Source of the DNA: Ramlibacter sp.
GTDB taxonomy: Bacteria > Pseudomonadota > Gammaproteobacteria > Burkholderiales > Burkholderiaceae_C
NCBI GenBank assembly: GCA_019635435.1
Contig: JAHBZM010000001.1
Location: forward strand, 2,790,001 to 2,854,000
DNA length: 64,000 nt
Reading direction: 5' to 3'
The translations under genes and the position numbers were made by a program. The notes below the pieces were generated by a model that saw only the letters and a list, made by a program, of their open reading frames with translations, made no database searches and had not been told where the DNA came from. Below, piece by piece: positions 48,501-57,099 of the stretch. Position 1 is the first letter of the stretch; the number at the start of each line of letters is the position of its first letter.

Positions 48501-49848
48501 CCCCGGCCTCCACCGCAGCAGGCGGGGCCGGCGCCACCACGGCGCGCACACGGCTGGCCGGAAACAGCAGTGTGAAGGTGGACCCTGAACCCGGGGTGCT
48601 GCTGACCTTCAGTTCGGCGCCATGGCGCTGCATCACGTGCTTGACGATGGCCAGGCCCAGGCCGGTGCCACCGGTCTCGCGCGAGCGGCTGCGGTCCACG
48701 CGGTAGAAGCGCTCGGTCAGGCGCGAGAGGTGCTCGGCCGCAATGCCGGGGCCCGTGTCGCGCACCGTGAACTCTCCCCGACCGTCGCCCAGAATCTGCC
48801 AGCCCGCCTCGATCCGCCCGCCCGCGGGCGTATAGCGGATGGCGTTGCTCAGCAGGTTGGACATGGCGCTGAGCAGCTCGCTGGGCGAACCCGCCAGTTC
48901 GGCAGCGGGCGCCTTGGTGAAATGCATCTCGTGCGGCCGGGTGGGCGCGAGCAGGGCAGACAGAGAGCGCCCCTCCTGCTCGCACTGGCTGAGCAGCACC
49001 GCCAGGGGCGTCCATTCGGCACTGCCCGGGGGCGGGCTGCCCTCCAGCCGCGAAAGCGTCAGCAGGTCATTGACCAGGGTCTGCATGCGGTGGGCCTGCT
49101 GCGCCATCAGGCCCAGATAGCGCCGCCTGTCGTCCTCATCCAGCGGCAGGTTCTGCAGCGTTTCCACGAAACCCGCGAGCACCGTCAGCGGCGTGCGGAT
49201 CTCATGCGACACATTGGCCACAAAGTCACGCCGCATGGCTTCCGCCTGCTCCACGGCCGTCACATCACGGCTGAGCAGGAGCCGGCGGTTGCCTTCGTAG
49301 GGGTGGACCTGCACCGACAGCCGCACCGGCGACGACGCCGCCGCGGCGCCGCTGAGCACCACGTCGCGGCTGTAGTTCCAGGAGGCCAGGTAGGCCGCGA
49401 ATGCCGGCTCGCGCACCAGGTTGCCGATGTACTGAAGATGGTCACGTTGGGCGTCAATGCCGAAATGCGTGGCCGCGGTCTGGTTGCACCATTCGATGCG
49501 GGCCTTCTCGTCCAGCAGCACCACGCCGTTGGGTGAATTTTCCAGTGCCACCAGAAACTCCTGCAAACGCGCCTCGCTCAACCGCGCGCGGCTTTCGCGC
49601 TCGCGCAGCAGCCGGGCGATCCGCTGAACCAGTTCCCCCCACAGGCCGCCGCCCGGGGAGGCCAGTGACGGCACGGCGTCGGCCCGCAAGGCGGCCATCA
49701 GGCGATGGGCCCGCCAGTAGTCGAATGCCAGCCGGGCCACCACCACCACAAGCGCGCCCAGCGCCGCGTATTCAACACCAAAAATCTGCCAGGCCCCCGC
49801 CGCAACTGCACAGGCCGCTATCAAAAGAAGAGCAAAGCGGATGATCAT
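48487..49848 (-). CDS. phoR: Phosphate-regulon sensor histidine kinase PhoR
   Basis: 453-residue membrane kinase that phosphorylates PhoB when phosphate is scarce. Two short N-terminal helices (3-43), a charged linker, a PAS domain (95-195), the H-box NVSHEIRTPLTVL with phospho-His215, and an HATPase domain (N-box LLSNAIRYTP, G1 DTGPGIA, F FYRVDRSRSRETGG, G2 TGLGLA). No large periplasmic domain, as in E. coli PhoR. Directly downstream of phoB (34 bp). Copy 9 of the 17-bp repeat is inside its first codons. Confidence 0.95.
   Translation of the reverse strand: MIIRFALLLIAACAVAAGAWQIFGVEYAALGALVVVVARLAFDYWRAHRLMAALRADAVPSLASPGGGLWGELVQRIARLLRERESRARLSEARLQEFLVALENSPNGVVLLDEKARIEWCNQTAATHFGIDAQRDHLQYIGNLVREPAFAAYLASWNYSRDVVLSGAAAASSPVRLSVQVHPYEGNRRLLLSRDVTAVEQAEAMRRDFVANVSHEIRTPLTVLAGFVETLQNLPLDEDDRRRYLGLMAQQAHRMQTLVNDLLTLSRLEGSPPPGSAEWTPLAVLLSQCEQEGRSLSALLAPTRPHEMHFTKAPAAELAGSPSELLSAMSNLLSNAIRYTPAGGRIEAGWQILGDGRGEFTVRDTGPGIAAEHLSRLTERFYRVDRSRSRETGGTGLGLAIVKHVMQRHGAELKVSSTPGSGSTFTLLFPASRVRAVVAPAPPAAVEAGVSAS
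49817..49833. repeat. 17-bp dispersed inverted repeat, copy 9 (inside phoR)
   Basis: GCTAT-CAAAAGA-AGAGC. On the coding strand it encodes part of the first membrane helix of PhoR (ALLLIAA). Confidence 0.55.
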
Positions 49849-49882
49849 GGCCCTACGTTAGCACGGCCTCCCGGCCACACCC

Positions 49883-50572
49883 TCACACCTGGGCGGTCAG
49901 CCGGTAACCCGCTCCGCGCACGGTCTCCACCATGGTGCCCGCGGCCCCCAGGGACTCGCGCAGCCGCTTGACATGCACGTCAACCGTGCGCTCCTCGATA
50001 AAGACATGGTCACCCCAGATCTTGTCCAGCAGCTGGGAGCGGCTGTGCACGCGCTCGGAGTGCTTCATGAGGTAGTGCAGCAACTTGAATTCCGTCGGGC
50101 CGACCTTGAGGGCCTGGCCCTGCCAGGACACGCGGTGGGTGGCCGCGTCCAGCGTGAGCGCGCCAATGGCCACGCTGTCACTCACCTGCTCCGGCGCGCG
50201 GCGGCGCAGCACGGCGCGGATGCGCGCCAGCATTTCCTGGGTGGAGAACGGCTTGGTGATGTAGTCATCCGCGCCGGCATCCAGGCCCGCAACGCGGTCG
50301 GGTTCGTCGCCACGCGCGGTCAGCATCAGGATGGGAATGCCACGGGTGCGCGCGTCGGCACGCCATTTCTTGGCCAGCACAATGCCGCTCTGGCCCGGCA
50401 GCATCCAGTCCAGCAGGATCACGTCGGGCAGCACGGCGTCCATTTCGCGCTGGGCCGAGACGCCATCTTCGGCCCAGACCGGCTGGAAGCCGTTGTGGCG
50501 CAGGTTGACGGCAATCAGCTCGGCAATGGGCGATTCGTCTTCAACAATCAGGACGCGGGGCTGCAGGCTCAT
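49883..50572 (-). CDS. phoB: Phosphate-regulon response regulator PhoB
   Basis: 229-residue OmpR/PhoB-type activator. Receiver: acidic pair Glu11-Asp12 (VEDESP), phospho-acceptor Asp55 (LLDWMLPG), conserved Thr (MLTARG) and Lys (ITKPFS). Winged helix: KVGPTEFKLLHYLM, the recognition region EERTVDVHVKRLR and the wing VRGAGYRL. Start ATG at 50572 (MSLQPRVLIVED). Between phoU and phoR; binds Pho boxes such as those at 55293 and 55348. Confidence 0.97.
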   Translation of the reverse strand: MSLQPRVLIVEDESPIAELIAVNLRHNGFQPVWAEDGVSAQREMDAVLPDVILLDWMLPGQSGIVLAKKWRADARTRGIPILMLTARGDEPDRVAGLDAGADDYITKPFSTQEMLARIRAVLRRRAPEQVSDSVAIGALTLDAATHRVSWQGQALKVGPTEFKLLHYLMKHSERVHSRSQLLDKIWGDHVFIEERTVDVHVKRLRESLGAAGTMVETVRGAGYRLTAQV

Positions 50573-50591
50573 TGGGAAACAGGGAACAAAC

Positions 50592-51293
50592 TCATTGAAC
50601 CGCGGATTCAACGTTTTCCATGGTCGTGTGACGCACATCGGCGCCCTTGACGATGTAGATGATGAATTCTGCAATGTTTTTGGCGTGGTCGCCAATGCGC
50701 TCGATGGCCTTGGCCAGGAACAACAGGTCCAGGCTGGCGGAGATGGTGCGCGGGTCTTCCATCATGTAGGTGATGAGCTTGCGCACGAAGCCGTCGAACT
50801 CCTTGTCGATCAGGTCATCTTCCTTGAGGATGGACACGGCCGTGGTGGTGTCAAGGCGCGCGAACGCGTCCAGCGCCTTGCGCAGCAGGGCCGAAGCCAT
50901 GTCGGCCGCGACGCGCAGCTCGGATGATGGCAGCGACCGCGAAGAACCACTCTCGATGATCGATTTGACCATGCGCGCGATCTTTTCAGCCTCGTCGCCC
51001 ACCCGCTCGAGGTTGGCCGTTGTCTTGGAGATGGCGATCAGCAGGCGCAGATCGCGCGCCGTCGGCTGGCGCCGCGCGATGATGGATGACAGCTCGCGGT
51101 CAATGTCCACTTCCATGGCATTGACGCGGGCCTCGGTTTCCATGACCTGGCCGGCCACCTCGGCGCTGAACTGCGACAGCGCGTAGATGGCCTGGCGGAT
51201 CTGGGACTCCACCAGGCCGCCCAGCTCCATCACGCGCGAGGAAACGCCGTTGAGCTCGCTGTCGAACTGGGTGGACAAATGCTTATCGGGCAT
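50592..51293 (-). CDS. phoU: Phosphate transport regulator PhoU
   Basis: 233-residue helical protein linking the Pst transporter to PhoR and repressing the Pho regulon when phosphate is plentiful. Two three-helix repeats, each with the metal-binding E/DxxxD pattern (EVDIDRELSS; DDLIDKEFDG). Starts MPDKHLSTQFDSELNGVSS. Located between pstB and phoB, 19 bp from phoB. Confidence 0.97.
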   Translation of the reverse strand: MPDKHLSTQFDSELNGVSSRVMELGGLVESQIRQAIYALSQFSAEVAGQVMETEARVNAMEVDIDRELSSIIARRQPTARDLRLLIAISKTTANLERVGDEAEKIARMVKSIIESGSSRSLPSSELRVAADMASALLRKALDAFARLDTTTAVSILKEDDLIDKEFDGFVRKLITYMMEDPRTISASLDLLFLAKAIERIGDHAKNIAEFIIYIVKGADVRHTTMENVESAVQ

Positions 51294-51365
51294 GGTTGCT
51301 CCTGATGATTTTCCAAAATGACTTTCCGGGCAACACGTCGGGACCGGCTTTGCCAGGCAGTTGGT

Positions 51366-51407
51366 GCTGCCCCCTCAAGGGGGAGGCGGCCGCAGGCCGC
51401 TTCGGGG
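51366..51407. repeat. REP-like double hairpin between pstB and phoU
   Basis: CCCCC-TCAA-GGGGG (51370-51383) followed at once by GCGGCC-GCA-GGCCGC (51386-51400). Two adjacent perfect stems with no T-run, in the 117-bp gap of the operon. It resembles intergenic palindromic elements; in the transcript it could limit 3' decay or reduce read-through from pstB into phoU. Confidence 0.6.
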
Positions 51408-51410
51408 CTG

Positions 51411-52190
51411 TCATCCGAATCTTCCGGTGATGTAGTCTTCGGTTTCCTTGCGCTTGGGCTTGAAGAACATCTGTTCTGTCTCGCCAAATTCGACCAGGTC
51501 GCCCAGGTACATGTAGGCGGTGTAGTCGCTGCAGCGAGCGGCCTGCTGCATGTTGTGCGTCACGATGACCACGGTGTAGTCGCTCTTGAGCTCGGCAATC
51601 AGTTCCTCGATCTTGGCGGTGGAGATCGGGTCCAGCGCCGAGCAGGGTTCGTCAAGCAGCAGGACTTCGGGCTTGATCGCAATGCCGCGAGCGATGCACA
51701 GCCGCTGCTGCTGACCGCCCGACAGGCTGGCGCCACTCTGGTGCAGCTTGTCCTTGACCTCGGTCCACAGCGCGGCCTTGCGCAGCGCCCATTCCACGCG
51801 CTCCTCCATGTCGGTCGCGCTGAGGTCCTCGAACAGGCGCACGCCAAAGGTGATGTTGTCGTAGATCGACATCGGGAACGGCGTGGGCTTCTGGAACACC
51901 ATGCCGACCTTGGCGCGGATCAGGGCCACGTCCTGCTTGGAGGTCAGAAGGTTCTCGCCGTCCAGCACCACCTTGCCCTCCGCGCGCTGTTCGGGGTACA
52001 GCTCGTACATGCGGTTGAAGATGCGCAGCAGCGTGGATTTGCCGCAACCCGACGGGCCGATGAAGGCCGTCACCTTCTTCTCTGGGATTTCGAGGTTGAT
52101 GCCCTTGAGGGCATGGAACTTCCCGTAATAGAAGTCCAGGTTCTGGACCGATATCTTGGATGTTTCTGCGTGGGTGGTCAGGGTATTCAT
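51411..52190 (-). CDS. pstB: Phosphate ABC importer ATPase PstB
   Basis: 259-residue ATPase. Walker A FIGPSGCGKSTLL, Q-loop VFQKPTPFPMSIYDN (a PstB hallmark), signature LSGGQQQRLC, Walker B VLLLDEPCSALDP and switch IVTHNMQQA. Fourth gene of pstSCAB, 28 bp after pstA. Confidence 0.98.
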   Translation of the reverse strand: MNTLTTHAETSKISVQNLDFYYGKFHALKGINLEIPEKKVTAFIGPSGCGKSTLLRIFNRMYELYPEQRAEGKVVLDGENLLTSKQDVALIRAKVGMVFQKPTPFPMSIYDNITFGVRLFEDLSATDMEERVEWALRKAALWTEVKDKLHQSGASLSGGQQQRLCIARGIAIKPEVLLLDEPCSALDPISTAKIEELIAELKSDYTVVIVTHNMQQAARCSDYTAYMYLGDLVEFGETEQMFFKPKRKETEDYITGRFG

Positions 52191-52218
52191 GTCGTTTCTT
52201 TCGGTCGCGCCACGCGCA

Positions 52219-53109
52219 TCAGGTCTTGTTGCGGGTCAGCACCCGCGCGAGGATGTTCAGCCCCAGGACCGCCAGCGTGATCAGGAACACACCGGCCCAG
52301 GCCAGCTGCTGCCAGTTCTCGTAAGGGCTCATTGCAAACTTGAAGATCGTCACCGGCAGGCTGGACATCGGCTCACCGAGGTTGGAAGTCCAGAACTGGT
52401 TGTTCAGCGCGGTGAACAGCAGCGGCGCGGTTTCGCCCGCCACGCGGGCCACGGCCAGCAGCACCCCGGTCACCACCCCCGCGCGCGCCGCGCGCAAGGT
52501 GATGCTGATAATGACTTTCCATTTGGGCGCGCCCAGAGCGTAGGCGGCCTCGCGCAGGCCGGGCGGCACGAGGTTCAGCATGTTCTCGGTGGTGCGGATC
52601 ACCACGGGAATCACGATCAGCGCCAGCGCGATCACACCGGCCCAGCCCGAGAAGGTCTTGAACCGCGTCACGATCACCGCATAGACAAACAGGCCGATCA
52701 CGATGGACGGCGCCGACAGCAGGATGTCGTTGACAAAGCGGGTCACCTCGGCGAGCCAGCCCTTCGGGTCGTATTCGGCCAGGTAAATGCCCGCCATGAT
52801 GCCCACCGGGGTTCCCACACAGGTGGCCAGCGACACCATCAGGAACGAGCCGTACAGCGAGTTGGCGATCCCGCCCACCTCGTTGGGTGGCGGCGTCGAC
52901 TGGGTGAAGGTGGCGATGGCAATGCCGCCAATCCCCAGGCGCACGGTCTCAAACAGGATCCACGCCAGCCAGAACAGGCCGAAGGCCATGGCCATCAGCG
53001 ACAGGGTCAACGCGATCTGGTTGACGCGTTTGCGCGCGTTGTATTTGGTCTGGCGGGTGGCGGCCAGATCGGCCGCCGCCAGAAGCCGTTGTCCGGTACC
53101 GGTGCTCAT
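52219..53109 (-). CDS. pstA: Phosphate ABC importer permease PstA
   Basis: 296-residue inner-membrane subunit with six helices. EAA-type loop AAYALGAPKWKVIISITLRAA and ARVAGETAPLLF, typical of PstA. Start ATG at 53109 overlaps the pstC stop; the frame is open further upstream but that part is antisense-like noise over pstC. N-terminal 25 residues are polar and cytoplasmic. Confidence 0.96.
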   Translation of the reverse strand: MSTGTGQRLLAAADLAATRQTKYNARKRVNQIALTLSLMAMAFGLFWLAWILFETVRLGIGGIAIATFTQSTPPPNEVGGIANSLYGSFLMVSLATCVGTPVGIMAGIYLAEYDPKGWLAEVTRFVNDILLSAPSIVIGLFVYAVIVTRFKTFSGWAGVIALALIVIPVVIRTTENMLNLVPPGLREAAYALGAPKWKVIISITLRAARAGVVTGVLLAVARVAGETAPLLFTALNNQFWTSNLGEPMSSLPVTIFKFAMSPYENWQQLAWAGVFLITLAVLGLNILARVLTRNKT

Positions 53110-54149
53110 GACTTGGCCCCTTCGTTCTTGCGCAGCTGGGCCAGCAGCAGCTTGGAGAAAGTCAGCACCACGAAGGTGATGAAGAACAGCACCAGGCCCA
53201 GGTAGATCAGGGCCGACTGGTGCAGGCCCTCGCCCGCCTCGGCGAACTCGTTGGCCAGCGCCGAGGTGATGCTGTTGGCCGCCTGGAACAGCGACAGGGT
53301 GTCCAACTGGTTGAAATTGCCAATGACGAAGGTGACTGCCATGGTTTCGCCCAGCGCGCGGCCCAGGCCCAGCATGATGCCGCCCACCACGCCCGCCTTG
53401 GTGTAAGGCAGCACCACCTTGAAAACCACTTCCCAGGTGGTGGCGCCCAGCCCGTAGGCAGACTCCTTGAGCAGCACGGGCGTGACCTCGAAGACATCGC
53501 GCATCACCGAGGCAATGAACGGAATCACCATGATGGCCAGGATGATGCCGGCCGAGAGAATGCCGATGCCCACGGGTGGGCCCGACACCAGCGCGCCCAG
53601 ATAAGGCACGCCGGCAAAAAGACTTTGCAGCGGTTGCTGCACATAGGTGGCCAGGATGGGGCCAAACACCAGCAGGCCCCACATGCCATAGACGATGGAA
53701 GGGACCGCGGCCAGCAGCTCAATCGCCGTTCCCAGCGGCCGCTTGAGCCAGGCCGGGGACAGTTCCGTCAGGAACAACGCAATGCCAAAGCTCACTGGCA
53801 CGGCAATCAGCAACGCGATGAAGGACGTCGCCAGCGTGCCGTAAATCATCACCAGCCCGCCATACTCGTCCTTGACCGGATCCCAGACGCTGCTGGTCAG
53901 GAAACCCAACCCATACTTGGCAATGGCCGGCCAGGCCCCCGTGATCAGTGACAGCAGAATGCCGATCAGGAGGCCCAGGGTCACCAGGGCGGCCCCCTTG
54001 GCGGCCCAGCCAAAGAGCCGGTCAGCCAGGGAGCCGGCCCGCGCGGGCCTAACAGGAGGAGGAGTGGTCATGTCGCGCACCGGCCCCTTGCCGGCAACCG
54101 TGCCGGCGAGGTGAAAAGGAGCCTCTTTGGCGGGAAGTGTAGAGGACAC
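53106..54149 (-). CDS. pstC: Phosphate ABC importer permease PstC
   Basis: 347 residues from a GTG at 54149, or 321 from an ATG at 54071 (MTTPPPVRPARAG). The first 26 codons have low-GC third positions and no conserved residues, so the shorter form, close to the length of E. coli PstC, may be the real one. Six helices follow, with the coupling loop SAYGLGATTWEVVFKVVLPYT and LGRALGETMAVTFVIGN diagnostic of PstC. Couples to pstA by ATGA. Confidence 0.93.
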   Translation of the reverse strand: MSSTLPAKEAPFHLAGTVAGKGPVRDMTTPPPVRPARAGSLADRLFGWAAKGAALVTLGLLIGILLSLITGAWPAIAKYGLGFLTSSVWDPVKDEYGGLVMIYGTLATSFIALLIAVPVSFGIALFLTELSPAWLKRPLGTAIELLAAVPSIVYGMWGLLVFGPILATYVQQPLQSLFAGVPYLGALVSGPPVGIGILSAGIILAIMVIPFIASVMRDVFEVTPVLLKESAYGLGATTWEVVFKVVLPYTKAGVVGGIMLGLGRALGETMAVTFVIGNFNQLDTLSLFQAANSITSALANEFAEAGEGLHQSALIYLGLVLFFITFVVLTFSKLLLAQLRKNEGAKS

Positions 54150-54184
54150 GCTGGAGGCCCTTCAGGTCGGTTGGCGAAAGTGGC

Positions 54185-55234
54185 TTACTTGTAGGCGACG
54201 GTCTTGCCCGAGCCGTCCTTGATGCCATCCCAGGCCTTGGCGATCTGGGCCTTCACCACGTCGGGCATCGGCACGTAGTCAAGGTCGTCGGCGGTCTTGT
54301 CGCCATTCTTGTAGGCCCACTCGAAGAACTTCAGCGAAGCGGTGGCCTGGGCCGGCTTGTCCTGGGTCTTGTGCATCAGGATGAAGGTGGCACCGGTGAT
54401 GGGCCAGGAATCCTTGCCGGGCTGGTTGGTGAGGATCTGGTAGAAGCTCTTGGCCCAGTCGGCACCGGCAGCGGCGGCCTTGAAGGCCTTGTCGTCAGGC
54501 GACACGAAGTTGCCTTCGGCGTTCTGCAGCTGTGCGTAGGTCAGCTTGTTCTGCTTGACGTACGCGTATTCGAGGTAGCCGATGGAGTTGGGCAGGCGAC
54601 CGACAAACGCGGCCACGCCTTCATTGCCCTTGCCACCCGCACCCACGGGCCAGTTCACGGCGGTGCCCACGCCCACCTTCTCGCTCCACTCCTTGTTCAC
54701 CTTGCTCAGGTAGTTGGTGAAGATGAAGCTGGTGCCCGAGCCGTCAGCGCGGCGCACGGGGGCAATGGCGGCATCCGGCAGGGCCAGCGAGCCATTCAGG
54801 GCCTTGATGGCCGGGTCATTCCACTTGGTGATCTTGCCCAGGTAGATGTCGCCCAGCACCTGGCCATTGAGCTTGAGCTGGCCGGGGGCGATGCCCTTGA
54901 TGTTGACCACGGGGATCACGCCGCCGATCACGGTGGGGAACTGCATCAGGCCCTTGCTGGTCAGGTCTTCGTCCTTCAGGGGCATGTCGGAAGCGCCGAA
55001 ATCGACCGTCTTGGCGTCGATCTGCTTGATGCCGGCGCCAGAACCCACGGATTGGTAGTTGATGCGCACGCCCGTGGCCTTGTTGTAGTCGGCCGCCCAC
55101 TTGGAATACAGGGGTGCGGGGAAGCTGGCGCCGGCGCCGGTCACTTCCTTGGATTGCGCACCGGCGATACCGGCGTAGGACATCGTCGCCGCAGCGACAA
55201 GAGCAAGGGTGGCGAAGCGGAATTTCATGTTCAT
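54185..55234 (-). CDS. pstS: Phosphate-binding periplasmic protein PstS
   Basis: 349-residue phosphate receptor. Signal peptide 1-26 (cleavage after GIAGAQ). Phosphate-contact motifs: GAGASFPAPLYSKW, SVGSGAGIKQI, DFGASDMPL and RADGSGTSFIFTNYL. First gene of pstSCAB-phoUBR; the promoter region has a Pho box. It is the only substrate-binding gene of the operon. Confidence 0.98.
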   Translation of the reverse strand: MNMKFRFATLALVAAATMSYAGIAGAQSKEVTGAGASFPAPLYSKWAADYNKATGVRINYQSVGSGAGIKQIDAKTVDFGASDMPLKDEDLTSKGLMQFPTVIGGVIPVVNIKGIAPGQLKLNGQVLGDIYLGKITKWNDPAIKALNGSLALPDAAIAPVRRADGSGTSFIFTNYLSKVNKEWSEKVGVGTAVNWPVGAGGKGNEGVAAFVGRLPNSIGYLEYAYVKQNKLTYAQLQNAEGNFVSPDDKAFKAAAAGADWAKSFYQILTNQPGKDSWPITGATFILMHKTQDKPAQATASLKFFEWAYKNGDKTADDLDYVPMPDVVKAQIAKAWDGIKDGSGKTVAYK

Positions 55235-55276
55235 GGAAGTACCTTTGAGAACAAGGGTTGAGGAAGGTTTGAGCGG

Positions 55277-55319
55277 ACTGTAAGAAGCTTTTGTGACATT
55301 GATATGACATCCATGACAG
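55277..55319 (-). promoter_or_regulatory. Pho box and -10 for the pst-pho operon
   Basis: On the minus strand ATGTCATATCAATGTCAC (55293-55310) has two TGTCA units exactly 11 bp apart, matching the PhoB consensus at about 15 of 18 positions. A third TGTCA lies 9 bp further upstream (within 55314-55319). Twelve bases downstream of the box is TACAGT (55277-55282), a -10; the box takes the place of the -35, the classical PhoB layout. Confidence 0.88.
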
Positions 55320-55347
55320 CGCCGCTCCCCCGAAAACCCCGAAAAAG

Positions 55348-55400
55348 CGTCACGGAAAAGTCAAATTTCCGTCATTTGGGCGTCATAAGGCCCGCATAGC
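55348..55400 (+). promoter_or_regulatory. Four-unit Pho-box array for the FAS1 lipoprotein gene
   Basis: GTCA begins at 55349, 55360, 55371 and 55382, i.e. four direct units with exact 11-bp phasing (CGTCAC, AGTCAA, CGTCAT, CGTCAT), equal to two tandem Pho boxes reading toward the plus-strand gene. CATAGC (55395-55400) is a weak -10 candidate, as expected for activator-dependent promoters. Confidence 0.8.
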
Positions 55401-55432
55401 CTGTGAACTTCTTACTACTCCGGGAAAACCAG

Positions 55433-55915
55433 ATGTTTCATCGCCGCACACTCGCCGCCGTCGCCCTCACCGCCCTGGTCACCGCCTGCGCCACGCCAGA
55501 CCAGGCCCCCATGTCGGTGGCTGACACCCTCTCGCACGACCCCTCCTTGAGCACCCTCAACGGTCTGGTGGTCAAGGCCGGCCTGAGCGACATGCTCAAG
55601 GCCCAGGGCCCCTACACCGTGTTCGCGCCGACCAACGAGGCCTTCAAGGCGGTGCCGGCCAAAACCATGGACGATCTGGCCCGGCACCCCGAGCACCTGA
55701 AAGCCCTGCTGGCCTACCATGTGGTTCCGGGCAAGGTCATGGCCAGGGACATCCAGCTGGGCAAGGCCAAAACGGCCAATGGCGCGGACGTGCACTTGGC
55801 CCGTGCGGGTGACTTCGTCACGGTGGAAGACGCGATGGTGCAAACCGCCGACAAAAACGCCAGCAACGGCGTGGTGCACACCGTGGACCGCGTGCTGATG
55901 CCGCCCAAGAAGTGA
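55433..55915 (+). CDS. Fasciclin (FAS1)-domain lipoprotein
   Basis: 160 residues. Lipoprotein signal with lipobox VTAC (Cys19), then one FAS1 domain: PSLSTLNGLVVKAGLSDML, the H1 motif YTVFAPTNEAFKAVP, LLAYHVVPGKV and the final NGVVHTVDRVLMPP (H2). FAS1 proteins mediate adhesion or bind partners at the surface. The start is ATG 55433; GTG 55403 is too close to the promoter. Placement under four Pho-box units suggests phosphate-starvation induction. The next gene starts 20 bp after the stop. Confidence 0.9.
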   Translation: MFHRRTLAAVALTALVTACATPDQAPMSVADTLSHDPSLSTLNGLVVKAGLSDMLKAQGPYTVFAPTNEAFKAVPAKTMDDLARHPEHLKALLAYHVVPGKVMARDIQLGKAKTANGADVHLARAGDFVTVEDAMVQTADKNASNGVVHTVDRVLMPPKK

Positions 55916-55935
55916 CGCGCCCCCCATCGCCCCCC

Positions 55936-57081
55936 ATGACTGACCTACCCCTTTCTGCAAGCCGCCGCCGCACTTTGCAGGCACTGACCGCACTGGCTGC
56001 GGCGCCGGCCATCTCCTGGGCCCAGCCAGGCAAAGCCGGCGCCGGCACGCGCAACCTGATCGTGGCCCAGCTGTTTGACACCTCGGCCGCGCAACAGGAT
56101 GTGTCCAAGGACTTCCTGATCGGCTCGCGCGCGGCCTGGCAGGACATCAATGCCCGAGGCGGCGTGCGCGGGCGGCTGGTGCAGCATGTGTCCGTGGAAG
56201 TGGACGGCACGCCCGAGGGCGTGCGCGCGGCGCTCAAGCCATTGCTCGACAACCCGGCCTGCGTGGTGCTGTCCGGCACCGCCGGCGACCCCGCCGCGGC
56301 GCAGGTGGTGGCCGAACTGCGCCGGCAGAACGCCGGCATCGCCCACGTCGCGCCCTGGCTGCAGAACTCGAGCGTGGAGGTTGATGAGCGCACCTTCCCG
56401 ATCTTCGCGGCTCGCCAGGAGCAGATTGGCCATGCGCTCAAGTCGCTCACCGTCATGGGCGTCAAGGAGCTGGGGGCCATTTATGGCACGCCCCAGGACC
56501 ATGCGCAATACCACGAGGACCTGGAGCGCATTGCCAGCGGGATGAGCCTGCGGCTGCAGTCCTATCGCGCCAACGGCGATCTTTCGCGTCTGGGCCAGGT
56601 GCTGACCCCGGGCACCCCGGCCATCCTGCTGTTCGTGGGGGGCACCCCTGAGCTGGTCCAGTTCACCCAGGGCCTGGACAAGCAGCAGCGCCAGCGTTAT
56701 GTGGTGGCGCTGGCCGACGTGAACCTGCAGACCATGATCCAGATGGGCGGCGCGCGCAGCACCCCGGTCATAGCCACGCAGGCCGTGCCGCTGACCAACG
56801 CCAGCCTCCCGGTGGTGCGCGCCTACCGCGAGACCATGGGCCGCCTGTTTGACGAGCCCCCGGTCTCGCTCAGCCTGGCCGGCTTCATCGCCGCGCGCTA
56901 CACCTATGAAGTACTGAATGACCTCGAGGGCAACCTCACCCGCCAGACCGCGCTGACCGCTTTCCAGCGGCGCGAGACCGTGGATGTGGGCGGCTACCGC
57001 GTGGTCTTCAACCCGCAGCGGCGCAGCGCCACCTATGTCACCCAGAGCATGCTGACTTCCGACGGCCGCGTGATCGGATAA
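55936..57081 (+). CDS. Branched-chain-amino-acid-type periplasmic binding protein, no transporter nearby
   Basis: 381 residues, periplasmic-binding-protein type I fold (LivJ/Peripla_BP_6). Tat-like signal SRRRTLQALTALAAAPAISW, cleaved near WAQP. The two lobes are seen in VAQLFDTSAAQQDVSKDFL, VVLSGTAGDPAAAQVV and IAHVAPWLQN. No permease or ATPase gene is adjacent, so it may be a sensor or serve a distant transporter. ATG 55936 was chosen over a GTG at 55912 overlapping the FAS1 stop. Probably co-transcribed with the FAS1 gene (20-bp gap), hence possibly phosphate-controlled. Ligand unknown. Confidence 0.82.
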   Translation: MTDLPLSASRRRTLQALTALAAAPAISWAQPGKAGAGTRNLIVAQLFDTSAAQQDVSKDFLIGSRAAWQDINARGGVRGRLVQHVSVEVDGTPEGVRAALKPLLDNPACVVLSGTAGDPAAAQVVAELRRQNAGIAHVAPWLQNSSVEVDERTFPIFAARQEQIGHALKSLTVMGVKELGAIYGTPQDHAQYHEDLERIASGMSLRLQSYRANGDLSRLGQVLTPGTPAILLFVGGTPELVQFTQGLDKQQRQRYVVALADVNLQTMIQMGGARSTPVIATQAVPLTNASLPVVRAYRETMGRLFDEPPVSLSLAGFIAARYTYEVLNDLEGNLTRQTALTAFQRRETVDVGGYRVVFNPQRRSATYVTQSMLTSDGRVIG

Positions 57082-57099
57082 GCCGGTGAAGATGGACAC

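Noticed and set aside
55403..55432. Earlier GTG start for the FAS1 lipoprotein
   Set aside because: It would fall at or before the likely transcription start and would put ten residues ahead of the lipoprotein signal.
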